Shown piece by piece: positions 1 through 6,737 of a stretch of DNA of 12,404 bases (position 1 is its first letter; every line of letters starts with the position of its first letter). The position numbers and the translations under genes were made by a program. This DNA is from Candidatus Altarchaeota archaeon. Lineage in GTDB: Archaea > Altiarchaeota > Altiarchaeia > IMC4 > QMZM01. The stretch lies in NCBI GenBank assembly GCA_018897475.1, contig JAHIKS010000104.1:1-12404 (forward strand), written 5' to 3'. The notes under the pieces are model-generated. The model did not search any database. It saw only the letters and a program-made list of their open reading frames with translations, and had not been told where the DNA came from.

Positions 1-1935
1 AGGACCATAATCGGTAAAAGGCCTCAGGTACTGTCCGATTTGGAAGAAGGCCTCGATTATGTCGAGGAGCAGCTGACCCACCTTCTCTCGGCATTGCACA
101 TGGGCCAGGAATCCAACGACATAGACTTCAACTCAAAGGCACTTCACGGTGGAATGGTCGACCACCTCGGAATGGAGATTGCGGACATTGCCCAGGTTTC
201 TTCACTTGATTTCCCGAAGGGAGACCCGAAGCCGGAATTGGTGGAGATTGGCTTCGGCTCGATAGACAAGTCAAAGCCGGTAATTCTCTGCATCGGCCAC
301 AACGTTGCCGGAAGCGTTGAGATGATAGACTACGCCAAGGAGAAGAAGCTCGACGTAGAATTTGCAGCAATCTGCTGCACTGCCCTCGACATGGGCCGCT
401 ATGATACTGGCTCCAAGGTCGTTGGACAGCTCTCCTATCAGCTTCCATTTGTCCGCTCTGGCATCGCAGACCTAATAGTACTTGACGAACAATGTATCCG
501 GGTTGACACGGCAGAGAATGCAAAGAAGCTTGGAATCCCGGTCATAACGACATCCGACAAGAACGTTGGAGGATTCCCCAACCTGTCCAAAGAGAATCCC
601 AGTGATGTCGTAAAGAAACTGGTATCGGGAGATATTGATGGGTGTTTCATCCCGGATTTGGACAAGCTCCCAGAGATTGCTGTAAAAACGGCCATAGAGG
701 TTAAGAAAAGGGGCAAGAAGAAGCAGGAGAACGGCCTTGAATCCATAAAGGGATGCACAAGTTGCGGACTATGCGCGCAGGCATGCCCGGTCGGCCTGAA
801 CGTTACAAGCATTGTCGCGAGCATCAACAAGCACTTCAACGGCATAGAACCGAAGGAAGGGGGTAAGGAGGGGAAGAAGCCCGACATAATTCCCAAGGAC
901 AAGCTCCTGGACGTTATCGGAACCTGCGTCTTCTGCGGTAGATGCGAGTCCTGGTGCCCCAGGAAGTCAGAGATTACCTCTGCCTATTCGGCAGTATACA
1001 AGGAGAGGTTCGAGAACGACAGGGCAAAGATAAGCCCCGGAAGAGGGGCCATTCAGGACGTCGAAATCAGAAACGTCGGAGCCCCGGTAGTATTCGGTGA
1101 GATTCCAGGGATTCTAGCTCCGGTTGGCTGCTCTCTATGGCCTCACGGAGGAAAGGAACTGGGCGAGATTGTCGAGGAGTTCCTGAAGAGGAATTATATT
1201 GTTACTACTTCAGGATGCTCCGCCATGGCTCTCGCAACGGACTACTCAGGGCCTGCTCACAACCTCTATGAGAAGTACGGGGGAGAATTCAACGCAGGGA
1301 ATCTTGTCAATGTTGGTTCATGCGTTGCCAACGCTCATATAACCGGGGCTGCAATGAAGGTCGCAAACATATTTGCTAAAAGACCTCTCCGGGAGAACTT
1401 CGAGGAGATTGCAGACTACATCATGAACAGGCTCGGTGCGGTGGGCCTTGTCTGGGGAACCTACTCCCAGAAGGCAGTGTCAATAGGTGCAGGCGTAATG
1501 CGTCTTGGGATTCCCGTCATCTGGGGCCCCTCAGGAATCAAATACAGGAGGGAACTTCTAAGCGATGAGAACACGGACTGGAGCGTTTTTGATACAAGGG
1601 GCGAAGGAAAGTACGATGTTGGCCCAGTCCCGGAGCATCTCAGCTATGTCGCCAAGACAAAGGAGGAGGTTATGATGCTGGTTCCGAAGCTCTGTTTAAG
1701 AGCATCAGATGGATTCAAGGGAAGGCAGATAAAGCTGGCCCACTACATAGATTTGCATAAAAAGGTTCACGGAAAGCTGCCGGAGGATTTGCACAGGTTC
1801 GTAAGGACCGAGGCAGACATCCCTCTAACACAAAAGGAAGAGTTAATGGATGTCCTGAATAAACAGGGCTGGAAGCCGGTCGAGAAGACGCCAGACCCAA
1901 CACTCGTTAGGAGACTAAGCGGAGGCAAAAAATGA
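1..1935 (+). CDS. cdhA: CODH/ACS complex alpha subunit CdhA (nickel CO dehydrogenase), 5' end missing
   Basis: This is the catalytic CO dehydrogenase subunit of the archaeal CODH/ACS complex, which interconverts CO and CO2 and passes electrons to ferredoxin in the cytoplasm. The frame is open to the left edge, so about 160 N-terminal residues, including the B/D-cluster cysteines, lie outside the window; archaeal CdhA is usually about 800 aa and 644 residues are visible. Family blocks include EEQLTHLLSALHMGQE, a histidine in GHNVAG (near nt 298), CCTALDMGRY, DEQC, SGCSAMA and GSCVANAH, the last ones typical of C-cluster ligand regions. Two ferredoxin-type 4Fe-4S motifs, CTSCGLCAQACP (nt 754-789) and CVFCGRCESWCP (nt 925-960), form the inserted electron-transfer domain seen in archaeal but not bacterial CODH. 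The TTG at nt 40 is internal, not a start. The stop overlaps the cdhC start (ATGA), so translation is probably coupled. Confidence 0.96.
   Translation, partial: RTIIGKRPQVLSDLEEGLDYVEEQLTHLLSALHMGQESNDIDFNSKALHGGMVDHLGMEIADIAQVSSLDFPKGDPKPELVEIGFGSIDKSKPVILCIGHNVAGSVEMIDYAKEKKLDVEFAAICCTALDMGRYDTGSKVVGQLSYQLPFVRSGIADLIVLDEQCIRVDTAENAKKLGIPVITTSDKNVGGFPNLSKENPSDVVKKLVSGDIDGCFIPDLDKLPEIAVKTAIEVKKRGKKKQENGLESIKGCTSCGLCAQACPVGLNVTSIVASINKHFNGIEPKEGGKEGKKPDIIPKDKLLDVIGTCVFCGRCESWCPRKSEITSAYSAVYKERFENDRAKISPGRGAIQDVEIRNVGAPVVFGEIPGILAPVGCSLWPHGGKELGEIVEEFLKRNYIVTTSGCSAMALATDYSGPAHNLYEKYGGEFNAGNLVNVGSCVANAHITGAAMKVANIFAKRPLRENFEEIADYIMNRLGAVGLVWGTYSQKAVSIGAGVMRLGIPVIWGPSGIKYRRELLSDENTDWSVFDTRGEGKYDVGPVPEHLSYVAKTKEEVMMLVPKLCLRASDGFKGRQIKLAHYIDLHKKVHGKLPEDLHRFVRTEADIPLTQKEELMDVLNKQGWKPVEKTPDPTLVRRLSGGKK
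1921..1925 (+). promoter_or_regulatory. Shine-Dalgarno site of cdhC
   Basis: GGAGG lies six bases before the ATG at 1932, inside the last codons of cdhA. It fixes the cdhC start and supports coupled translation of cdhA and cdhC. Confidence 0.7.
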
Positions 1936-3296
1936 CAGACAAAATTCCGGTAGAGGTAGGAATCGTACACGAAGGTGAAAGAATTAGAGGACCCGACATG
2001 TTCCTTGAGCTTGGAGGCCCCAAGGTCAAATACAAGGCGGAACTGGTGCAGGTAAGAAAGGCAGATGAGATTGAGGACGGAAAGGTAATTGTCATAGGGA
2101 AGGACATCCCGGAATTCAGTGAGGGGGACAGGTCATCCTTTGGAATTCTTGTAGACATTTACGGTGGGAAGGTCGAGAAGGAACTGGAAGGAGTTATCGA
2201 GAGAAGGGTTCACGACTTCCTCAACTATATCCAGGGCTTCATGCACCTTAACCAGAGGTATGACATCTGGTGCAGGGTAAGCAAGGACGCCAAGGAGAAG
2301 GGCCTTACCTTCAAGCATATTGGAACGGCTATTATGAATCTATTCAAGACCGCGTTTCCATTCATTGAGAAGAGCCAGATAACCTTCATGACCGATGAAG
2401 CCAAGGTCAAAGAGCATCACGACATGGCCATAAAGATTTACGAGGAGAGGGACAAGAGAGTGAGAGGAATGAAGGACGAGGATGTTGATGTGTTCTACGC
2501 ATGCACTCTCTGCCAGTCCTTTGCGCCGAACCACGTCTGCGTCATATCCCCTCAGAGAGTCTCTCTATGCGGCTCCATATCCTGGATTGATGCCAGGGCA
2601 GCAGCAAACGTAGACCCGGACGGCCCGAACTTTGCTGTGGATAAGGGGGAACTGCTGGACGAGAAGACCGGTGAATACTCGGGAGTGAACGAGGCAATAA
2701 AGAAGGCCACAAACGGCGCTAACGACCGCTTCTTCATGTACTCCATGTTTGGCTACCCCCATACAAGCTGCGGCTGTTTTGAGGCCATAGCCTTCTTCAT
2801 CCCAGAGGTTGAGGGCATAGGCATAGTGGACAGGAATTACAACGAAGCTGCAGTCAACGGCCTTAAATTCTCCGCCATGGCGACCCAGACAGGCGGTGGG
2901 GAACAGGCAGAGGGATTCCTGGGCTTCGGAGTCGAATGGATGCACTCGGCAAAGTTCTTTAATGCCGAGGGCGGCTGGAGCAGGATAGTATGGCTCCCCT
3001 CACACATAAAGGAGAGGGTCAAGGAAGCGGTCCCTGAAGACATCTATGACAAGATTGCGACAGAGAAGGAAGTCACCAATCTCGACGAGCTCAAGAAATT
3101 CCTGCAGGAGAAGGGACACCCGGTGGTTGAAAGATGGGGCGCCAAGGGCGATGACCTTAAGGATAAGGTAATGAGCTACATACAGGAAAAGGACGGTGAG
3201 ATATATCCTGATGAGGCGTCCAAGGATTTGGGCATAACCGAGGATGAGCTGATGAAGATAATAGAGAAACTCCAGGAGGATGGAGCTCTCGAATAA
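1932..3296 (+). CDS. cdhC: CODH/ACS complex beta subunit CdhC (acetyl-CoA synthase)
   Basis: CdhC makes or cleaves acetyl-CoA at the nickel-containing A-cluster, joining CO from CdhA, a methyl group from CdhDE and CoA. The 454-aa protein keeps the cluster cysteines: C191 and C194 in CTLCQSF, C203 in NHVCVI, and C280/C282 in the TSCGCFE metal-binding motif. ISWIDARAAANVDPDGPN and GGGEQAEGFLGFG are also family blocks. It corresponds to the C-terminal catalytic part of bacterial AcsB and lacks the N-terminal CODH-contacting domain, as archaeal CdhC does. After about residue 405 the protein ends in a charged helical segment (DKVMSYIQEKDG, then ITEDELMKIIEKLQEDGALE) that looks like a small helix-turn-helix or winged-helix domain; this is an inference. 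It overlaps cdhA by 4 nt and is followed after 2 nt by a 58-aa gene. No cdhB lies between cdhA and cdhC. Confidence 0.97.
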   Translation: MTDKIPVEVGIVHEGERIRGPDMFLELGGPKVKYKAELVQVRKADEIEDGKVIVIGKDIPEFSEGDRSSFGILVDIYGGKVEKELEGVIERRVHDFLNYIQGFMHLNQRYDIWCRVSKDAKEKGLTFKHIGTAIMNLFKTAFPFIEKSQITFMTDEAKVKEHHDMAIKIYEERDKRVRGMKDEDVDVFYACTLCQSFAPNHVCVISPQRVSLCGSISWIDARAAANVDPDGPNFAVDKGELLDEKTGEYSGVNEAIKKATNGANDRFFMYSMFGYPHTSCGCFEAIAFFIPEVEGIGIVDRNYNEAAVNGLKFSAMATQTGGGEQAEGFLGFGVEWMHSAKFFNAEGGWSRIVWLPSHIKERVKEAVPEDIYDKIATEKEVTNLDELKKFLQEKGHPVVERWGAKGDDLKDKVMSYIQEKDGEIYPDEASKDLGITEDELMKIIEKLQEDGALE

Positions 3297-3298
3297 AA

Positions 3299-3475
3299 AT
3301 GGAAAAGAAACCACTGAAGCTGAACATCAAGAAGCCGTTGAAGCTGAAGATTAAGGGCAAGGGCGCGGAACCGGCCATGGCAGGGGATATCGAGTCAACC
3401 GCAGGGGGAATAACCATAATCCTCAAGAACGCAAAGGTCTACGCGGAGAAGGTTATAATCAAGAGAGCAGATTGA
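3299..3475 (+). CDS. 58-aa basic protein, possibly a detached CdhC C-terminal tail
   Basis: This small gene fills the only space between cdhC and cooC. It starts with ATG two bases after the cdhC stop, and its TGA stop overlaps the TTG start of cooC. The N-terminus is a lysine-rich tandem repeat, KKPLKLNI then KKPLKLKI. A short linker (GAEPAMAGDIES) leads to a hydrophobic/basic end, GGITIILKNAKVYAEKVIIK. From memory, some methanogen CdhC proteins end in a similar segment after a flexible linker, so this may be that tail encoded as a separate peptide; I could not verify this by alignment. It is in a different frame from cdhC. A GGAG lies about 14 nt upstream, which is rather far for a ribosome binding site. 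Tight packing and a clear domain-like end argue for a real gene. Molecular role is unknown; a docking or interface peptide of the complex is a guess. Confidence 0.75.
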   Translation: MEKKPLKLNIKKPLKLKIKGKGAEPAMAGDIESTAGGITIILKNAKVYAEKVIIKRAD

Positions 3476-4233
3476 AAGGTACTGTAATAGCAGTAACCGG
3501 CAAGGGAGGAGTCGGGAAAACCATGCTTTCCGCTCTGCTGATAGGGATACTGGGCGACTCTCAGCCGGGGAAATCAATCCTTGCGATAGATGCCGACCCG
3601 GACTCAAATCTTGCGGAATCCCTCGGTGTTGAATTCCAGAAGACCGTTGGAGACATAAGGGAAGACATGCTCCGGGAGAAGCCCTCCCCCGGGGTTGAGA
3701 AGAAGAAATACCTCGATGCAAAGGTCTTTGAGATTACCGTCGAGACAGACAACTTCGATTTGCTTGTTATGGGCAGGCCAGAGGGGCAGGGGTGCTACTG
3801 TGCCATAAATCATATGCTCCGGGATATTGTGGACAACATCACAAAGTCCTATGACTACATAGTGATAGACGCCGAGGCAGGCCTTGAGCACCTGTCCAGG
3901 AGGACAACAGAGAATGTCGACTCCCTGCTCGTGATAAGTGATGCATCAAAGAAAGGGCTGGACACGGCAAAGAGAATCAAGGATTTAACCCGTGAACTCA
4001 ATATAAAATTCAATAACTTATACCTAATACTTAACAGAGTCACTCCCGAGAATAAAGACGTGCTCGAAGATGAGGCCGGGAAGCTCGGGATAGAGGTAAT
4101 CGGCTCGATTCCCGACGACCCCGAGGTTAGTGATTTAGACCTCAGGGGCAGGCCAATAACGGGCATAAGCCAGGAATCAAAGGCCTACAAGGAGGCCGAA
4201 AACATAGCTCGGAAGTTAATCAAAAATGGATGA
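3472..4233 (+). CDS. cooC: CooC-type Ni-insertion ATPase for CODH/ACS
   Basis: CooC is a dimeric MinD/ParA-like P-loop ATPase that binds nickel and assists maturation of the CODH C-cluster, or of the ACS A-cluster in AcsF-type members. The 253-aa protein has a deviant Walker A GKGGVGKT (residues 10-17), a switch region AIDADPDSNLAESLG (38-52) typical of the family, and the CXC nickel-binding motif in GRPEGQGCYC (C108, C110). VIDAEAGLEHLSRRT follows as Walker B. The start is TTG at 3472, which overlaps the preceding TGA; the next ATG would remove the P-loop, so TTG is the only sensible start. The stop lies inside the cdhD start region (8-nt overlap). Its place between cdhC and cdhD matches many CODH/ACS operons. 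The assignment is secure; whether it serves CdhA, CdhC or both cannot be read from the sequence. Confidence 0.95.
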   Translation: MKGTVIAVTGKGGVGKTMLSALLIGILGDSQPGKSILAIDADPDSNLAESLGVEFQKTVGDIREDMLREKPSPGVEKKKYLDAKVFEITVETDNFDLLVMGRPEGQGCYCAINHMLRDIVDNITKSYDYIVIDAEAGLEHLSRRTTENVDSLLVISDASKKGLDTAKRIKDLTRELNIKFNNLYLILNRVTPENKDVLEDEAGKLGIEVIGSIPDDPEVSDLDLRGRPITGISQESKAYKEAENIARKLIKNG

Positions 4234-5389
4234 ACTCACTGAGAAACTAAAAAAACTCCTTGGAGAGAGCAAGGAGATTGAAATCGAGAACTTCGACCTT
4301 GAAGCAGGAGAACTGGAACTGCAGTTCATCCCCCAGCCGATAAACGCGGAAGGAAAAAAAAAATTAACCCGCTTTGATTTCTTACCCTCTAGAGATGAAT
4401 ACAAATCCGCCATAGCCGAGGTTCGCCTCGGTGCAACCAAGAAAGAGGGCGGCACAAGAACAATCAGCCACAGGATTGGCGGCCAGACTGCGCCCCCTTT
4501 CTACTTCTTCGAGGGAAAATTCCCGAGCAGGCCCCTCATATCCCAGGACGTCTTTGACATGCCCATTTCTTTGCCAACCCACGTGAGAAAGTACTTCCAT
4601 GACGTGATGGAAGACCCCATAGAATGGGCGAAATTCAGGGTGAAGGAATTCAACGCCCAGATGATTACCCTGCATCTCGTGAGCTCGGACCCCACGGTCA
4701 AGGACACTCCCGTAAAGGAGTCGTGCAAGCTTATAGAGGACTTCATCCAGCAGGTTAAGGTCCCTGTCATAATCGGCGGCTCCGGAAACCCCGAGAAAGA
4801 CCCGGAGCTTCTCGAAAAAGCCGCTGAAATCTGCGCCGGAGAGAAGGTCCTTCTCTCCACAGTCGACCCTGACATGGACTATAAGAGGGTGGCAAAGGCC
4901 GCGGTCGAGCACGGCCATTCAGTTCTCTCTTTAGTCTCAATGAACCCCGATGAAATGAGAAGGCTCAACAAGAATCTGATGAAGCAGGGCCTGAAGCAGG
5001 AGCAGATAGTGATGGACCTCTTTACCGGGGGAGTGGGCTACGGAATCGAATACTCAATATCGGCCATGGAAAGATGCAGGCTTGCCGGCTTAAAGGGAGA
5101 TGCGAACCTGATGATGCCCATCGTTTCAGCAACCTCAAACTCATGGAGCGCCAGAGAGGCATGGATTGATAAGGACGAGATTGGCTCCAGGGAATACCGT
5201 GGTCCATTATGGGAGGGCAACACCGCCCTCGCAGCACTGCTCTCAGGAGCGGATCTCTTTATGATGCTCCACCCCCTCGCAATAGAAACGGTCGAGAAGA
5301 TATCGGATTACCTCTTCTCGGACACGAAGAAGGGCAAACCATTCAACTACGAATCATGGATTAGCGCAAAGTCAACTACCCCTGACTAA
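4226..5389 (+). CDS. cdhD: CODH/ACS complex delta subunit CdhD (corrinoid/Fe-S protein small subunit)
   Basis: CdhD pairs with CdhE to form the corrinoid iron-sulfur protein that carries the methyl group between tetrahydropterin and the A-cluster of CdhC. The 387-aa protein shows the family core: ISHRIGGQTAPPFYFFEGKFP, FNAQMITLHLVSSDP, VPVIIGGSGNPEKDPE, MDLFTGGVGYGIEYSISAMER and ADLFMMLHP, which together make a TIM barrel from about residue 90 to the end. A more variable, charged N-terminal region precedes it. The start overlaps cooC by 8 nt. A run of ten A residues (4354-4363) encodes GKKK near residue 44. The last residues (STTPD) and the TAA stop lie in what appears to be the right-end hairpin of the inserted IS element, so the native C-terminus may have been slightly altered. 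The barrel itself looks complete. Confidence 0.96.
   Translation: MDELTEKLKKLLGESKEIEIENFDLEAGELELQFIPQPINAEGKKKLTRFDFLPSRDEYKSAIAEVRLGATKKEGGTRTISHRIGGQTAPPFYFFEGKFPSRPLISQDVFDMPISLPTHVRKYFHDVMEDPIEWAKFRVKEFNAQMITLHLVSSDPTVKDTPVKESCKLIEDFIQQVKVPVIIGGSGNPEKDPELLEKAAEICAGEKVLLSTVDPDMDYKRVAKAAVEHGHSVLSLVSMNPDEMRRLNKNLMKQGLKQEQIVMDLFTGGVGYGIEYSISAMERCRLAGLKGDANLMMPIVSATSNSWSAREAWIDKDEIGSREYRGPLWEGNTALAALLSGADLFMMLHPLAIETVEKISDYLFSDTKKGKPFNYESWISAKSTTPD
4354..4363 (+). repeat. Homopolymeric A10 tract inside cdhD
   Basis: Ten consecutive A residues encode part of GKKK. Such tracts are prone to polymerase slippage and to sequencing or assembly error. The reading frame is intact as given. Confidence 0.9.
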
Positions 5390-5399
5390 AGTCTATGGG
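5379..5399. repeat. Right-end hairpin of the IS element, overlapping cdhD stop and tnpB stop
   Basis: On the + strand the arms are CCC plus GAC (5379-5386) and GTC plus GGG (5391-5399), with a TAAA loop and a small internal loop. On the tnpB strand the loop reads CTTTAG, which resembles the right-end hairpins of many archaeal IS605-type elements (from memory). The cdhD stop (5387-5389) lies in the loop and the tnpB stop (5393-5395) in the other arm. Confidence 0.6.
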
Positions 5400-5560
5400 C
5401 TTGTAACTGAACTCGGGCTCAATTCACCCAGGGGCGCTTCGCCTTCATCATTCGCTACAATGGGCTGGTTGACATACAGCCCACGGCTGTTAACCAATGG
5501 TTTCAACCGTTCCCGCAGATTGCGGGATGCGTTTAGATCACTATTACAGGAAAAACCACA
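5380..5560 (-). ncRNA. Putative omega RNA (reRNA) at the 3' end of tnpB
   Basis: In studied IS605-family elements the guide RNA of TnpB comes from the 3' part of tnpB and the right end, with the guide formed by sequence just beyond the element. Here the last codons of tnpB hold a short GGCG-AAG-CGCC hairpin (near 5433-5443), followed by the right-end hairpin. The position is by analogy with the family. The RNA itself, its 5' end and its expression cannot be seen in the sequence. Confidence 0.35.
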
Positions 5561-6571
5561 ATGGAGACACTTAAAGAACCCCCGTTTCTTGGGGCGAATG
5601 GAATAGACTTCACCGCAGTTGTAGCAAGTCTTGGAGGTGTAGTGCGGATCAACATAGACCACCCAGATGCCCTTATGACTGGCTTTGTAATCGATAAAAC
5701 TCTGCAACTGGCAGAATGCCCAGTTGTTGGTCATCCTGTTCAGAACCTTCCCTTTTCGCTTGCCTTTAATAGTTACTCTATCCCTAATTTCACTGAGGTC
5801 TTCCATAACAATGCAGTCCCCGTTATCAAGTGTTTCAACTATTTCCTTACTAATCCTGTGGTTGAGGTCAGCCATAAACCGTCTCTGTCTGCCACTCACT
5901 TTTTTGAGTTTCCTCTTGGCAGAACGAGTGCCTTTGACTTGAAGTTTCCTTCTCAACCGGTGGAACTTAGCAAGTTTTCCTTTAACTCCTTTGAAAAATT
6001 GTCTCTCGCTGGTGACTGCGAGGTTGTTGATTCCAACATCAACACCAATAGTTTTACCTGTGCTACAATCAATGTTGATGTTTTTGGAAACAACCACATT
6101 CAAGAACAGCTTTCCTTTCCTGTAGATAAGGTCTGCTGTTCTGACAGTCCAGCCAAGGTATCTTTCAAAGTATTTAGGAACCTGAATAGGGGTTTTAAGC
6201 CTTCCTCCAACGGAGGTGAGACTAACCATCTCTGGCTTAAAAGAAAAGGAACGAGCATCGTAACGGATAGGAAGATAATCACTGACCTGTGGCTTGGACG
6301 CTTTCTTACCTCTTCGTTTTCTCGCTCTGACAGATTTAAGCATCTCATAAGCCTTGTCCCTGCTACTTATCACAAGTTGGGCGGGAAGCTGAGGGAGTTG
6401 TTTACGAACCTCTCGATAAGTAACATGGTGAAGTTTGATCTTGGACTTGGCAATAGGGGAATCATAGCCAACATCAACAACATATTTGGCAGAGTTGGAA
6501 TACTGCCTCATAGTCTCAAGAAGAACATCATTCATAGGCAGTTTTATCTTGATTGTAGCACAATTCTCCAT
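5393..6571 (-). CDS. tnpB: TnpB RNA-guided nuclease of an IS200/IS605-family element
   Basis: TnpB is the ancestor-like relative of Cas12: a RuvC nuclease guided by an element-encoded RNA that helps retain the element after excision. The 392-aa protein is of usual length. It has an N-terminal helical/beta region with a basic patch (KRRGKK near 85-90), then a split RuvC domain with all three acidic residues: D178 in GVDVGINNLAV, E257 in IVMEDLSEIRD, and D345 in NSDLNASRNL. The zinc ribbon between the last two has C316/C319 and C335/C338 (TCYNCG and KCLHCGF). No truncation or frameshift is seen, so it could be active. It runs opposite to the cdh genes, and its stop is 3 nt from the cdhD stop. 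A possible TATA box lies about 27 nt before its ATG, suggesting a nearly leaderless mRNA. A long open frame on the other strand is a shadow. Confidence 0.95.
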   Translation of the reverse strand: MENCATIKIKLPMNDVLLETMRQYSNSAKYVVDVGYDSPIAKSKIKLHHVTYREVRKQLPQLPAQLVISSRDKAYEMLKSVRARKRRGKKASKPQVSDYLPIRYDARSFSFKPEMVSLTSVGGRLKTPIQVPKYFERYLGWTVRTADLIYRKGKLFLNVVVSKNINIDCSTGKTIGVDVGINNLAVTSERQFFKGVKGKLAKFHRLRRKLQVKGTRSAKRKLKKVSGRQRRFMADLNHRISKEIVETLDNGDCIVMEDLSEIRDRVTIKGKRKGKVLNRMTNNWAFCQLQSFIDYKASHKGIWVVYVDPHYTSKTCYNCGEVYSIRPKKRGFFKCLHCGFSCNSDLNASRNLRERLKPLVNSRGLYVNQPIVANDEGEAPLGELSPSSVTSP

Positions 6572-6594
6572 ATTAGTCTATCAGAGTTACAGTC

Positions 6595-6604
6595 CAAATA
6601 CTTT
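6595..6604 (-). promoter_or_regulatory. Possible TATA box of tnpB
   Basis: The tnpB strand reads AAAGTATTTG, centred about 28 nt before the ATG at 6571. No Shine-Dalgarno motif precedes that ATG. Archaeal TATA boxes sit about 26 nt before transcription start, so the mRNA would begin at or next to the start codon. Weak evidence, spacing and composition only. Confidence 0.3.
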
Positions 6605-6666
6605 GTGGGGGAGCACTGGAAAAGTAAACAAGTGAAAAGTAAGGAGGTGAGAAGGGGCAATACGAT

Positions 6667-6681
6667 GCAATCAAAGATTGC
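6667..6681. repeat. Left-end inner hairpin of the IS element
   Basis: Arms GCAATC and GATTGC around an AAA loop make a perfect 6-bp stem. It is the innermost of three consecutive hairpins between tnpB and cdhE. Confidence 0.6.
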
Positions 6682-6687
6682 GAGTAA

Positions 6688-6711
6688 CTTACGAATATTT
6701 CAATTCGCAAG
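6688..6711. repeat. Left-end middle hairpin of the IS element
   Basis: Arms CTTACGAAT and ATTCGCAAG flank a 6-nt loop, with one A/C mismatch that becomes a G-T wobble on the tnpB strand. It shares the ACGAAT core with the outer hairpin, suggesting a duplicated structural unit. Confidence 0.6.
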
Positions 6712-6717
6712 TTTCCT

Positions 6718-6737
6718 CCCACGAATGAATTCGTGGG
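6718..6737. repeat. Left-end outer hairpin of the IS element
   Basis: CCCACGAAT and ATTCGTGGG form a perfect 9-bp inverted repeat with a 2-nt centre, or an 8-bp stem with a 4-nt loop. Hairpins of this type near the end are what Y1 transposases recognise in single-stranded DNA. It ends 19 nt before the cdhE start. Confidence 0.75.

Noticed and set aside
40..42. TTG as the start codon of cdhA
   Set aside because: The frame continues to the window edge and the residues before it fit the CdhA family, so the gene starts off the window.
2565..2945. A 126-codon minus-strand frame opposite cdhC
   Set aside because: It overlaps the A-cluster region of cdhC, has no family features and no plausible start signal.
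3293..3301. A frameshift splitting one longer CdhC into cdhC plus the 58-aa frame
   Set aside because: The 58-aa frame has its own ATG, and CdhC ends in a well-formed helical segment before its stop. A sequencing frameshift cannot be excluded entirely but would not explain the new start and the added domain.
5393..6571. tnpB as a Cas12 or CRISPR effector gene
   Set aside because: Size (392 aa), zinc ribbon layout and flanking hairpins are those of an IS605-family TnpB; no CRISPR repeats or cas genes are in the window.
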